NCBI GenBank assembly: GCA_009778965.1
Contig: WRFE01000011.1
Location: 1-34,667, forward strand
Length of the DNA: 34,667 nucleotides
Origin: Candidatus Endomicrobium labiotermitis
Lineage (GTDB): Bacteria; Elusimicrobiota; Endomicrobiia; Endomicrobiales; Endomicrobiaceae
Direction: 5' to 3'
The position numbers and the translations under genes were made by a program. Below are positions 1 to 7,286 of this stretch, in pieces; positions within the stretch are counted from its first letter, which is position 1, and each line of letters opens with the position of its first letter. The notes under the pieces are model-generated. The model did no database searches. It saw nothing but the letters and a program-made list of their open reading frames with translations, and was not told where the DNA came from.

Positions 1-2060
1 TTACCGCGGCAATTATGAAAGCCGCAGAAGTTACAAAAGAATTCGACGCGCAATCCGCAGAATTTTTAACCCACGCTACAGTATCACTGCTTAAAGCCAA
101 ACACGGTCTTCTTAATCAGCCGAATATTGAAGAAATACAGGATGTTGTTGAAGAAGTCTTAATGGCTTCCCAGTATAAAAAAACCGCCAAAGCCTACATA
201 ATTTACCGCCAGCAGCAGTCAAAAATAAGGGATTTTGTATCAGCATCCAACAATGACATGGTTGACGAATATCTTTCCCAGCTTGACTGGCAGGTGAAAG
301 AAAATTCAAATATGTCTTATTCGATACAAGGGCTTAACAATTATATATCTTCAAATGTAAGTAAAAATTACTGGCTTAATAAAATCTATCCTACGGAAGT
401 AAAAAAAGCGCATCTATCAGGAGATATTCACATACATGATTTAAACATAATATCAGTTTACTGCGTAGGCTGGGACTTAAAAGATTTGCTTATTGAAGGT
501 TTTAAAGGCGTAAAGGGGAAAGTAGAAAGTTCGCCTGCAAAACATTTCCGTACGGCGCTCGGGCAAATGGTAAACTTTTTATACACAATGCAGGGCGAAT
601 CCGCGGGCGCTCAGGCTTTTTCAAATTTTGATACATTGCTTGCGCCGTTTATCAGGTATGACAATCTTAATTATGAGCAGGTAAAACAATGTTTGCAGGA
701 ATTTGTTTTTAATATGAATGTGCCGACAAGGGTCGGCTTTCAGACGCCTTTTTCAAACATAACCATGGATTTAAACGTGCCAAGCTACTACGCCGACCAA
801 AGCGTTATAATAGGCGGAAAATTTCAGGAACAGACATATAAAGAATTTCAGCCTGAAATGGATATGATAAACAAAGCGTTTTTTGACGTTATGATGAAAG
901 GCGACAGTGCGGGCAGAGTTTTTACTTTTCCGATACCTACCTACAATATAACTAAAGATTTTGACTGGGATAATAAAAACATCGAAGGTCTTTGGGAAAT
1001 GAGCGCAAAGTACGGAATCCCTTATTTTTCGAACTTTATTAATTCCGACATGAACCCGGAAGACGCGCGTTCAATGTGCTGCAGGCTTAGAATTGATAAC
1101 CGTGAACTTGAATACAGAGGCGGCGGGCTTTTTGGTTCCAACCCTTTGACAGGTTCTATCGGAGTAGTTACGTTAAATCTTCCTAAAATAGGCTTTTTGG
1201 CAAAGAGTAAAGAAGAGTTTTTTGATCTTTTAAAAGAACGCATGATTCTTGCGAAAAATTCTCTTGAAATAAAGAGAAAACTGCTGGAAAAGTCTACTGA
1301 CAGCAATTTATATCCTTACACAAAATTTTATTTAAGAGGCGTAAAAGAACGCTTTGACGTTTATTGGAAAAATCATTTTTCAACCATAGGGCTTGTAGGC
1401 ATGAACGAAGCCTGCGTTAATTTTTTAGGCGAAGATATAGCAAGCACCGCCGGATATAAATTTTCGCTTGAAGTTATGGATTTTATGAGGAAACTGATAA
1501 CGGAGTTCCAAAAAGAAACAGGAAACAATTATAACCTTGAAGCAACGCCTGCCGAAGGCACAAGCTACCGTCTTGCGAAATTAGATAAAGAAAATCTTAA
1601 AGACATAAAATGCGCTAATGAGTTTGAATATACCAAAAGCAAAGCCTACCCTTATTACAGCAATTCAACGCAGCTTCCCGTAAATTATACCGATGACATT
1701 TTTGAAGTTTTAGATCATCAGGATGAACTCCAAACCAAATATACAGGCGGTACGGTAGTCCATATTTTTGCCGGCGAACGCATCCGCGACAACGAAACAA
1801 TGAAAAATCTTGTAAAAAAAGTCTGCGGCGCTTATAAACTGCCTTACTTTACTTTTTCGCCGACTTTTTCCACATGCCAAAACCACGGATATGTTTCGGG
1901 AGAACACGCGAAATGTCCTCATTGCGGCGAACCTTGCGAAATTTATTCAAGGGTTGTTGGCTATATACGCCCCGTAAATCAGTGGAACGAAGGAAAACAA
2001 AGTGAATTCCACGCAAGAAAAACATATAAAATGGGAGAAGCGCAAGCTATTCTGATATGA
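1..2060 (+). CDS. nrdD: Anaerobic (class III) ribonucleoside-triphosphate reductase, 5' partial
   Basis: Glycyl-radical enzyme that reduces ribonucleoside triphosphates to deoxyribonucleotides under anoxia. The frame is open to the left edge, and the residues before the first in-frame ATG (base 15) read TAAI, continuing into MKAAEV as in the middle of an ATP-cone domain. The true start therefore lies outside the window and roughly the first 15-25 residues are missing. Numbered from base 15: remainder of the ATP cone to about residue 70, catalytic barrel, a Cys-Cys pair at 355-356 (SMCCRL) at the expected thiyl-radical position, a four-cysteine zinc site near the C-terminus (STCQNHG, then CPHCGEPC), and the radical loop RVVGY with Gly649 followed by PVNQWNEGK. 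It overlaps the activase gene by 4 bases (ATGA), so the two are translationally coupled. No NrdR box can be judged because the promoter is off the window. Identification is firm. Confidence 0.96.
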   Translation, partial: TAAIMKAAEVTKEFDAQSAEFLTHATVSLLKAKHGLLNQPNIEEIQDVVEEVLMASQYKKTAKAYIIYRQQQSKIRDFVSASNNDMVDEYLSQLDWQVKENSNMSYSIQGLNNYISSNVSKNYWLNKIYPTEVKKAHLSGDIHIHDLNIISVYCVGWDLKDLLIEGFKGVKGKVESSPAKHFRTALGQMVNFLYTMQGESAGAQAFSNFDTLLAPFIRYDNLNYEQVKQCLQEFVFNMNVPTRVGFQTPFSNITMDLNVPSYYADQSVIIGGKFQEQTYKEFQPEMDMINKAFFDVMMKGDSAGRVFTFPIPTYNITKDFDWDNKNIEGLWEMSAKYGIPYFSNFINSDMNPEDARSMCCRLRIDNRELEYRGGGLFGSNPLTGSIGVVTLNLPKIGFLAKSKEEFFDLLKERMILAKNSLEIKRKLLEKSTDSNLYPYTKFYLRGVKERFDVYWKNHFSTIGLVGMNEACVNFLGEDIASTAGYKFSLEVMDFMRKLITEFQKETGNNYNLEATPAEGTSYRLAKLDKENLKDIKCANEFEYTKSKAYPYYSNSTQLPVNYTDDIFEVLDHQDELQTKYTGGTVVHIFAGERIRDNETMKNLVKKVCGAYKLPYFTFSPTFSTCQNHGYVSGEHAKCPHCGEPCEIYSRVVGYIRPVNQWNEGKQSEFHARKTYKMGEAQAILI

Positions 2061-2752
2061 TGTCTTTTGTGATAGGCGGTTTGCAAAAAACCTCTTTACT
2101 GGATTATCCGGGAAAATTGTCGGCAATAGTTTTTACGCAAGGCTGCAATTTTAAGTGCGGCTATTGCCACAATCCCGAATTAAATAAAATTAAGACCCGC
2201 CCGCTTTATACAGTGCCCGCGATTTTAGAATTTTTAAAAACAAGAATGGGAAAACTCGACGGTGTTGTTATTACCGGAGGGGAAACCTGCATACAAAAAG
2301 ATTTAAAAAGTTTTGTTGCGGAAATTAAAGGTATGGGTTTTTCAGTAAAGCTTGACACAAACGGTTCAATGCCGGAAGTTTTGGAAGATTTGCTCGAAAA
2401 CCGTCTGCTTGATTATATAGCAATGGACATAAAAGCTCCGTTAGATAAATACTGCCGCATAACAAAAACAAATATTGATACCGAAAAAATCAAAAGAAGC
2501 ATTAATATAATCATGAATTCCGGAATTGAATATGAATTCAGAACAACCGCGATTAAAGGACAGCTGGAAGAAAAAGATTTTATCGAAATCGGCGACTTGA
2601 TCAGCGGCGCGAAAAAGTATTATCTGCAAAAGTTTGTTCCGACCAAAATACTTGACGCGGATTTTTTTGATAAACCTACTTTTTCGGATATGGAATTCGG
2701 AAATATTGTAAGTTTTTTAAGAGGGAAAGTAGAATTAATTTCAGTCAGATAA
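2057..2752 (+). CDS. nrdG: Anaerobic ribonucleoside-triphosphate reductase activating protein (radical SAM)
   Basis: Radical-SAM activase that installs the glycyl radical on NrdD. The cysteine motif CNFKCGYC (Cys30, Cys34, Cys37) binds the [4Fe-4S] cluster, and VVITGGET is the SAM-contacting GGE segment. At 231 residues it resembles the longer NrdG2-type activases (TIGR02495 style, N-terminal GGLQKTSLLDYPGK) rather than the roughly 155-residue E. coli NrdG. The start overlaps the nrdD stop. Two ATG codons lie in tandem (2057 and 2060), and the GGGAG at about 2033 is too far away for a classical ribosome site, so coupling to nrdD translation is likely. The gene is followed by about 300 bases of palindromic repeats. 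Confidence 0.95.
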   Translation: MMSFVIGGLQKTSLLDYPGKLSAIVFTQGCNFKCGYCHNPELNKIKTRPLYTVPAILEFLKTRMGKLDGVVITGGETCIQKDLKSFVAEIKGMGFSVKLDTNGSMPEVLEDLLENRLLDYIAMDIKAPLDKYCRITKTNIDTEKIKRSINIIMNSGIEYEFRTTAIKGQLEEKDFIEIGDLISGAKKYYLQKFVPTKILDADFFDKPTFSDMEFGNIVSFLRGKVELISVR

Positions 2753-2763
2753 ATGTACATATT

Positions 2764-3036
2764 TGTCATTTCGGAAAGCAGGAGTCGGATTGTCATCCCG
2801 TTGAAAAACGGGATCCATGTTCGTAGTTTAAAGACATGATAAAGAGATTGCGGGTCGGTGCCCGCAATGACGATAATAGTAATAATGGATTCCGCATCTA
2901 GTGCGGAATGACACAGCAGAGTATTATAGCGACTTCGCGCAGGGTGACAGCATGGGGTAAGGATTAGATTGCGGATCAAGTCCGCAATGACGATAATAGT
3001 AAAATGGGTTCCCGACTAATACTTTCGGGAATGACA
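2764..3036. repeat. Cluster of short palindromic repeats between nrdG and the cobalamin genes
   Basis: The 300-base spacer holds no gene and is almost wholly made of palindromes: 2764-2790; 2792-2818 (GTCATCCCG / CGGGATCCA arms); 2846-2880 (GATTGCGGGTC / CCCGCAATGAC); 2887-2913 (GGATTCCGC / GCGGAATGACA); a fragment near 2930-2950; 2967-3000 (GATTGCGGATC / GTCCGCAATGAC) and 3006-3036 (GGTTCCCGA / TCGGGAATGACA). The pairs 2846-2913 and 2967-3036 are two copies of one composite unit joined by the connector atgacgataatagt. No convincing promoter for the following operon is visible. Confidence 0.85.
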
Positions 3037-3052
3037 AATAAACGAGGTAATC

Positions 3053-3568
3053 GTGATAATCGTAAACACAGGTGACGGCAAGGGTAAAACAACAGCTGCT
3101 ATAGGGCAGATTATACGTTCCTTAGGACAGGGTTTTAAAGTCTGCTTAATACAGCTGTTTAAAGGCGAGAACTTTTACGGTGAACAAAATGTCCTTACAA
3201 AACTGGACGGGTTAGATTTTTTCTCGTTTTCCAAGGAACATCCTTTTTGCATAAAAGACGTTACAATGCAGGAAGCAGCTGAAAGATGCAAACCCGCAAT
3301 CTCAAAAATAAAAGAAATAGTAAGCAGCGGGAAAGTCTATGACCTTATAGTATTAGAAGAGTTTTGTATTGCTTTAAGAGAAAATTTTATAGATAAAACC
3401 GAATTTATTAAACTTGTAAAACTATTGTCCGAAAAATCAGACGTTATTATAACAGGCAGAGGCGCTCCGCAGGAATTAATAGATACGGCGGATTTGGTTA
3501 CCGAAATGAAAGAGATAAAACACCCGTATGCCAAAGGCGTTAAATCCAGAAAAGGAATAGAGTTTTAA
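3053..3568 (+). CDS. cobO: Cob(I)alamin adenosyltransferase (CobO/BtuR family)
   Basis: Transfers the adenosyl group of ATP to the cobalt of reduced cobalamin or corrinoids, giving adenosylcobalamin in the cytoplasm. The N-terminus carries the family P-loop GDGKGKTTAA at residues 7-16, followed by the CobO-type segments LIQLFKG, YDLIVLEEF and ITGRGAPQELIDTAD. At 171 residues it is slightly shorter than E. coli BtuR (about 196) because the N-terminal tail is absent. The start is GTG at 3053, six bases after GAGG at 3044-3047; the first in-frame ATG would remove the P-loop. It is the first gene of the cobalamin locus and presumably works on B12 imported by the four downstream products. Confidence 0.93.
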   Translation: MIIVNTGDGKGKTTAAIGQIIRSLGQGFKVCLIQLFKGENFYGEQNVLTKLDGLDFFSFSKEHPFCIKDVTMQEAAERCKPAISKIKEIVSSGKVYDLIVLEEFCIALRENFIDKTEFIKLVKLLSEKSDVIITGRGAPQELIDTADLVTEMKEIKHPYAKGVKSRKGIEF

Positions 3569-3595
3569 TACAGATTGAATATTGGAGAGTGAAGA

Positions 3596-4537
3596 GTGAA
3601 ATTAATAACGGCAATTACGAATTACGAATTACGAATTACGAAAAATGTTTTGTTTTTCTCGTCATTGCGAGGAAGAATACGCAGTATTCTGACGCGGCAA
3701 TCCATTTTGTCATTTTTCTTATTGTTTTTTGTATCTTTTGCGTTTGCGGACTATAAGCGCATTGTTTCTCTTGCGCCTTTAGTGACTGAAAGTCTCTATG
3801 AACTCGGTATGGACAATGAAATCGCCGGAATAACTACGTATTGCCCTAAGGGAAATCATAAAAAAGAAATAGTCGGCACGCTTCTGGAACCGGATCTTGA
3901 AAAAATAGCCCTTATGAAGCCCGATTTGATAATTTCCACAAAAGACGGTAATAATAAGGCAGCCGTAGAAAAGCTTATGCGTTTAGACTTTAACGTCTAT
4001 GTTATGGAAACCTCAGAAAATTTTGACGCTATATGTTCTAATTTTCTTGCTCTTGCAAAAGTTGTAGGCAAAGAAAAAGAAGCGGAAAAAATAATTTCGG
4101 ATTCAAAGGAAAGCGTCAAAAAGATAGAAAAGCGATTAGCTCCGCAAAAAAAGCAAAGCGTCCTTTGGCAGGTGGGCGCGAAACCGCTTTATGTGGCTGC
4201 CGGGGAAAGTTTTGTAAACAGTTATAACTATTACACTAAAACCTTAAATGTTTATGCGGATGTAATGCTGCGTTACCCGGCTGTGGAAATAGAAAATGTT
4301 CTGCAAAAAGATCCGGATATTATTATTCTTGTAAATATGGGCGATATAACGCCGCATGAAATAAAATTTTGGAAAAAATATAAAAATATAACCGCTGTAA
4401 AAAACGATAAAATTTTTATGATTGACGTGAACGATATGTTTACGCCCACGCCTTCAACTTTTGCGAAAGGCGTAACGCTTTTGGCGCATACAATATATCC
4501 GGATGTATTTGAAGACGATTACGATGATGATGAATAA
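3596..4537 (+). CDS. btuF: Periplasmic cobalamin/corrinoid-binding protein of an ABC importer (BtuF-like)
   Basis: Helical-backbone (type III) periplasmic binding protein. The mature part begins YKRIVSLAPLVTESLYELG and contains LEPDLEKIALMKPDLII, both typical of the BtuF/FepB superfamily. Cobalamin as ligand is inferred from cobO upstream and btuC, btuD and a riboswitch-linked btuB downstream; a siderophore binder would otherwise be possible. A hydrophobic signal core (SFFLLFFVSFAFA) ends near residue 52. Start choice is difficult: GTG at 3596 has GGAG about 8 bases upstream but gives an unusually long N-region, and residues 23-36 (SLRGRIRSILTRQS) are encoded by a dispersed palindromic repeat. 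TTG codons nearer the signal core, such as that at 3713, are alternatives. The C-terminus is a short acidic tail. Confidence 0.88.
   Translation: MKLITAITNYELRITKNVLFFSSLRGRIRSILTRQSILSFFLLFFVSFAFADYKRIVSLAPLVTESLYELGMDNEIAGITTYCPKGNHKKEIVGTLLEPDLEKIALMKPDLIISTKDGNNKAAVEKLMRLDFNVYVMETSENFDAICSNFLALAKVVGKEKEAEKIISDSKESVKKIEKRLAPQKKQSVLWQVGAKPLYVAAGESFVNSYNYYTKTLNVYADVMLRYPAVEIENVLQKDPDIIILVNMGDITPHEIKFWKKYKNITAVKNDKIFMIDVNDMFTPTPSTFAKGVTLLAHTIYPDVFEDDYDDDE
3661..3704 (+). repeat. Dispersed palindromic repeat inside the btuF reading frame
   Basis: GTCATTGCGAGGA at one end and GCGGCAATCCA at the other, with an inner palindrome agaatacgcagtattct (3674-3690). The same family lies in spacers at 4639-4676, 23390-23424 and (inverted) 23438-23479. 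Here it is read in frame as part of the N-region before the btuF signal sequence. Confidence 0.8.
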
Positions 4538-4547
4538 TAGGCAGCAT

Positions 4548-4891
4548 TGTCACCCTCTCCTTTATCAAGTAACGTGGATTGCGGGTCGGCGCCCGCAATG
4601 ACGACAAAAACTACAATGACGAAAATAACCGGCAGTATTGTCATTGCGAGTCTGCGAAGCAGGCGTGGCAATCTAGATATGAATATGTCGTTTCCGTTAG
4701 CTTTCCGGATTGAAGTGGCTGTCATTGCGGACTTGATCCGCAATCTATTTCTTTGTCACCCTGAACTTGTTTCAGGGGTCGCAGTGCGACGAATAAGGAG
4801 CACAAGCCTGCGACGGGTGCGAGATGTTAGTGCCCCGGAACTGGTAGTTCATATTTTTAAGACTAGATGCTGAAACGAGTTCAGCATGACA
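4548..4891. repeat. Palindromic repeat cluster between btuF and btuC
   Basis: The roughly 390-base spacer contains at least five elements: 4577-4604 (GATTGCGGGTC / GCCCGCAATGAC), 4639-4676 (TGTCATTGCGAG / GGCAATCTAG), 4721-4747 (GTCATTGCGGAC / CCGCAATCTA), 4755-4780 (GTCACCCTGAAC / TTTCAGGGGTC) and 4864-4891 (TAGATGCTGAAA / TTCAGCATGACA). A reading frame runs across it on the plus strand, but its predicted residues are merely the translated repeats. No other gene is seen. Confidence 0.83.
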
Positions 4892-4931
4892 TGCTTTATA
4901 CAAGGCCGCAATGGCGGCTAAGGAAAAATAA

Positions 4932-5918
4932 TTGAACAAAAAGACGGTTTTTACATTTATAATTCTCATTTTACTGCTGTTTGCCGTAGTTCTGATATCT
5001 TTATCTGTCGGTTCAAGCGGCATTTCTTTTTGGGAAACTCTCAAAGCGCTTTTCGGAAAATCCGACGAAAACACGGTCATGATAATACAACAAATAAGAC
5101 TGCCGCGCGTTATAATGGCGGTAATCGCAGGCGCTGCTCTTGCCGTAAGCGGCTGCGTTTTTCAGGGCGTATTAAAAAATCCTTTGGCGGATCCTTTTAC
5201 TCTGGGTATTTCCGGCGGAGCGGCTTTCGGAGCCACTGCCGCTTTTGTTTTCGGTTTTGCGGCTTTAAGCAGATTTTTCGTGCCAACGTTTGCTTTTGCA
5301 GGCGCCTTAATTTCGGTATTTATAGTTTACCTTTTAAGTTCCCGCAAACGTTTCGGCGCGGATTCAATGATTCTTTCCGGCGTAATCATAAGCTATATTT
5401 TTTCTTCAGCAGTAATGCTTCTTTACGCGTTATTTTATTCCAATCATATTCAGGCTGCTTTTATGTGGCTTATGGGCAATTTGTCGGTTGTTGACGAACG
5501 CCTGCTTGTTTATGTGTCTGTAATCGTAATCGCGGGAGTTGTGGCATTATGCTTATGCGGAAATATAATCAATATGCTTTCTTTGGGCGGCGATAAATCA
5601 AAAACTCTCGGAGTTAATGTAGAAAAAACAACGAAAATATTATTTTTAACGGCGTCTCTTATTACAGCGTCGGTTGTTTCCATTTGCGGCGTAATAGGCT
5701 TTGTCGGGCTTATGATACCGCATATTATGCGTAAAATAAGCGGCGGTGATAATTCGTCATTAATACCCGTTTCGGCTGTTGCCGGAGCGGTTTTTCTTTT
5801 ATTTTGCGATACATTAAGCAGAGTGTTATTTGCGCCTGTAAATATTCCGGTCGGTGTAATAACAAATATAGCAGGCGGCGCATTTTTTATTTTTCTTTTG
5901 GTAAGTTCAAAAGAATGA
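4932..5918 (+). CDS. btuC: Cobalamin ABC transporter permease (BtuC/FecCD family)
   Basis: Inner-membrane permease of the B12 importer. The 328-residue length and about ten hydrophobic segments fit the FecCD family (about 330). Typical signatures include RLPRVIMAVIAGAALAVSG, GVLKNPLADPFTLGISGGA, and near the C-terminus GVIGFVGLMIPHIMR, the coupling segment that meets the ATPase. The start is TTG at 4932, preceded at about 8 bases by AAGGA; the first in-frame ATG lies deep inside the conserved region. It would work with the binding protein upstream and the ATPase downstream, from which it is separated by a long inverted repeat. Substrate is inferred from context, since FecCD permeases of siderophores look alike. 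Confidence 0.92.
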   Translation: MNKKTVFTFIILILLLFAVVLISLSVGSSGISFWETLKALFGKSDENTVMIIQQIRLPRVIMAVIAGAALAVSGCVFQGVLKNPLADPFTLGISGGAAFGATAAFVFGFAALSRFFVPTFAFAGALISVFIVYLLSSRKRFGADSMILSGVIISYIFSSAVMLLYALFYSNHIQAAFMWLMGNLSVVDERLLVYVSVIVIAGVVALCLCGNIINMLSLGGDKSKTLGVNVEKTTKILFLTASLITASVVSICGVIGFVGLMIPHIMRKISGGDNSSLIPVSAVAGAVFLLFCDTLSRVLFAPVNIPVGVITNIAGGAFFIFLLVSSKE

Positions 5919-5956
5919 TAAAAGTTAATTAAGTCTGTAGGTTATTCGTTTTGTTC

Positions 5957-6079
5957 CCTTCGCCCCTTGCGGGAGAAGGACTTGCGAAGCAAGAGGATGA
6001 GGGGTTGCTGTTGTCAATTTTTTGTACATAGTTAGAAACGACAACCCCTCACCCTGCCCTCTCCCGCAAGGGGAGAGGG
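5957..6079. repeat. Long inverted repeat (CCCTCACCC...GGGAGAGGG family) between btuC and btuD
   Basis: The left arm 5957-6007 (CCCCTTGCGGGAGAAGGA to TGAGGGGTTG) pairs with the right arm 6042-6079 (CAACCCCTCA to CTCCCGCAAGGGG) around a loop of about 35 bases. Relatives sit at 9123-9171 and 22032-22080. The strong hairpin could attenuate transcription between the two transporter genes, but it has no T-run. Confidence 0.8.
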
Positions 6080-6108
6080 AAAAATGATTGATACGTGGGG
6101 AATAGATA

Positions 6109-6912
6109 GTGGATGAAATGAAAAACATTATAGAACTCAAAAATATTTCCGCGGGATATCATAAAACTGAAATTTTAAAGAATATCGGTTTAGATATACG
6201 CCGCGGTTCTTTTACGGGGATTATCGGCAGAAACGGCGCGGGAAAAAGCACTTTATTGAAAGTTATATGCGGACTGCTTAAACCGTTTTCAGGAACTGCT
6301 GTTCTAAACGGCAAAAATATAAATTCTTACTCAAAAAAGGAGTTTGCCCTTACAACCGCTTTTATGCCGCAAAATGTTGATACGTCTATGCCTTTTAGCG
6401 TTGAAAGTTTTGTAATGTTCGGCAGATACCCGTATATGAATGCTTTTAAAATTCCTTCTAAAAAAGATTATGAGGCTGTTGCAGAAGTTATGGAAACTGC
6501 TGGAATTATGGATTTAAGAAAAAGGAATATCTGTGAGCTTTCAGGCGGAGAAAAACAAAGGGTTTTAATAGCCCAGACAATAGCGCAGGGAACAGAAATA
6601 CTTATTTTTGACGAACCGGCGTCCCATTTGGATATAGGCAGCCAAAGCGATATTATGCGGCTGCTAAGAATATTAAATGAAAAACATAATAAAACAATAG
6701 TCGTAACGCTGCACGATTTAAACGCAGCAGGGGAATTTTGCGATACTCTTGTTCTTATGGACAGCGGTAAAATTAAAAACACCGGCAGTCCGCAGGAAGT
6801 TTTAAACTATAAAGATATTGAAGAAGTATATAAAACTACGGTAATAGTGAAAACAAATCCTATTTCAAATAAACCGTATGTTATTCCGGTAACAAAAAAG
6901 AGTGAAGATTGA
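6109..6912 (+). CDS. btuD: Cobalamin ABC transporter ATP-binding protein (BtuD-like)
   Basis: ATPase subunit of the B12 importer, 267 residues. Walker A GRNGAGKST is at residues 40-48, the ABC signature LSGGEKQ at 144-150, Walker B ILIFDEP at 164-170, and the H-loop in TLHDLNA. The order and the segment FMPQNVDTSMPFSVESFV match the FecE/BtuD branch. GTG at 6109 is chosen because GGGG ends 8 bases before it; ATG at 6118 is a possible internal alternative. It follows btuC in the same direction and is followed by an inverted repeat and then the cobalamin riboswitch, which lies downstream and therefore does not control this gene. Confidence 0.93.
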   Translation: MDEMKNIIELKNISAGYHKTEILKNIGLDIRRGSFTGIIGRNGAGKSTLLKVICGLLKPFSGTAVLNGKNINSYSKKEFALTTAFMPQNVDTSMPFSVESFVMFGRYPYMNAFKIPSKKDYEAVAEVMETAGIMDLRKRNICELSGGEKQRVLIAQTIAQGTEILIFDEPASHLDIGSQSDIMRLLRILNEKHNKTIVVTLHDLNAAGEFCDTLVLMDSGKIKNTGSPQEVLNYKDIEEVYKTTVIVKTNPISNKPYVIPVTKKSED

Positions 6913-6919
6913 AGAGTTA

Positions 6920-6962
6920 AGAGTTGAGATAAGATGTATCTTCACTTTTCACTCTCAACTCT
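6920..6962 (+). repeat. Inverted repeat after btuD, possible terminator
   Basis: AGAGTTGAGA (6920-6929) pairs perfectly with TCTCAACTCT (6953-6962), with an inner AAGAT/ATCTT hairpin. The sequence belongs to the AGTGAAGATTGAAGAGT repeat family also found at 29905-30033. It may end btuD transcription before the riboswitch, though no T-run follows. Confidence 0.5.
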
Positions 6963-6974
6963 AAAATCTGCTGT

Positions 6975-7060
6975 TAAGCAGGGGAATCCCGTGTAAATCG
7001 GGAACAGTCCGGCTACTGTGATAAAACGCATAAAGCGTTTTTAAGTCAGAAGACCTGCAA
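6975..7060 (+). promoter_or_regulatory. Cobalamin riboswitch aptamer
   Basis: The conserved order of the B12 aptamer is present: GGGGAA (from 6981), GTGTAAA, CAGTCCGGCTACTGTGA (B12-box region, normally GCCACTG, here GCTACTG) and the 3' segment AAGTCAGAAGACCTGC (7043-7058). GCAGG at 6978-6982 can pair with CCTGC at 7054-7058 to close the core. It is followed by GCCCCAAGGAGGC, a small hairpin containing a perfect Shine-Dalgarno (AAGGAGG, about 7075-7081), which suggests translational control by ligand-dependent occlusion of that site. The regulated gene should be btuB, but repeats now lie between the two. Confidence 0.9.
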
Positions 7061-7085
7061 AATAAAAACGCCCCAAGGAGGCAAA

Positions 7086-7118
7086 ATGAAAAGACAATTA
7101 ATAATCAATAGTGAATAG
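7086..7118 (+). CDS. Ten-codon minigene directly after the cobalamin riboswitch (likely vestigial start)
   Basis: ATG at 7086 follows AAGGAGG by about 5 bases, the best ribosome site in the locus, and reads MKRQLIINSE before a TAG. The sequence after the fourth codon resembles the short AATTAATAATCAATAG-type filler found next to other repeats (for example near 21990). The simplest reading is that this is the original regulated start site of the receptor gene, cut off when repeat DNA was inserted. A functional leader peptide cannot be excluded. Confidence 0.45.
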   Translation: MKRQLIINSE

Positions 7119-7132
7119 AGTTAACTTTTGCC

Positions 7133-7248
7133 GTCATTACCGAAAGTCGTTATCGGGAATCCACGTTATAAGGAATAGATTGCGGATCGAGTCCGCAATG
7201 ACGATAATAGTGAAAATGGATACCCGACAAAAACATTCGGGTATGCCA
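7133..7248. repeat. Palindromic repeats separating the riboswitch from btuB
   Basis: 7133-7163 is a GTCATTACCGA / TCGGGAATCCA palindrome. 7178-7248 is a third copy of the composite unit seen at 2846-2913 and 2967-3036: GATTGCGGATCGAGTCCGC, the connector atgacgataatagt, then a GGATACCCGA / TCGGGTATGCCA palindrome. No gene is encoded. Confidence 0.85.
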
Positions 7249-7286
7249 CTACTCTTAGATTGGTTAAGATAAAAAAGGAAAAATAA

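Noticed and set aside
2764-3036. Possible CRISPR array in the repeat-rich spacers
   Set aside because: The units differ in sequence and spacing, are individually palindromic, and no cas genes are near.
4547-4873. Plus-strand open frame of 108 codons between btuF and btuC
   Set aside because: Its residues are merely translations of several adjacent palindromic repeats, it has no good ribosome site, and no domain is recognisable.
5030-5494. 154-codon frame overlapping btuC
   Set aside because: It lies wholly inside the well-supported btuC frame; its Arg/Phe-rich composition is that of an out-of-frame shadow.
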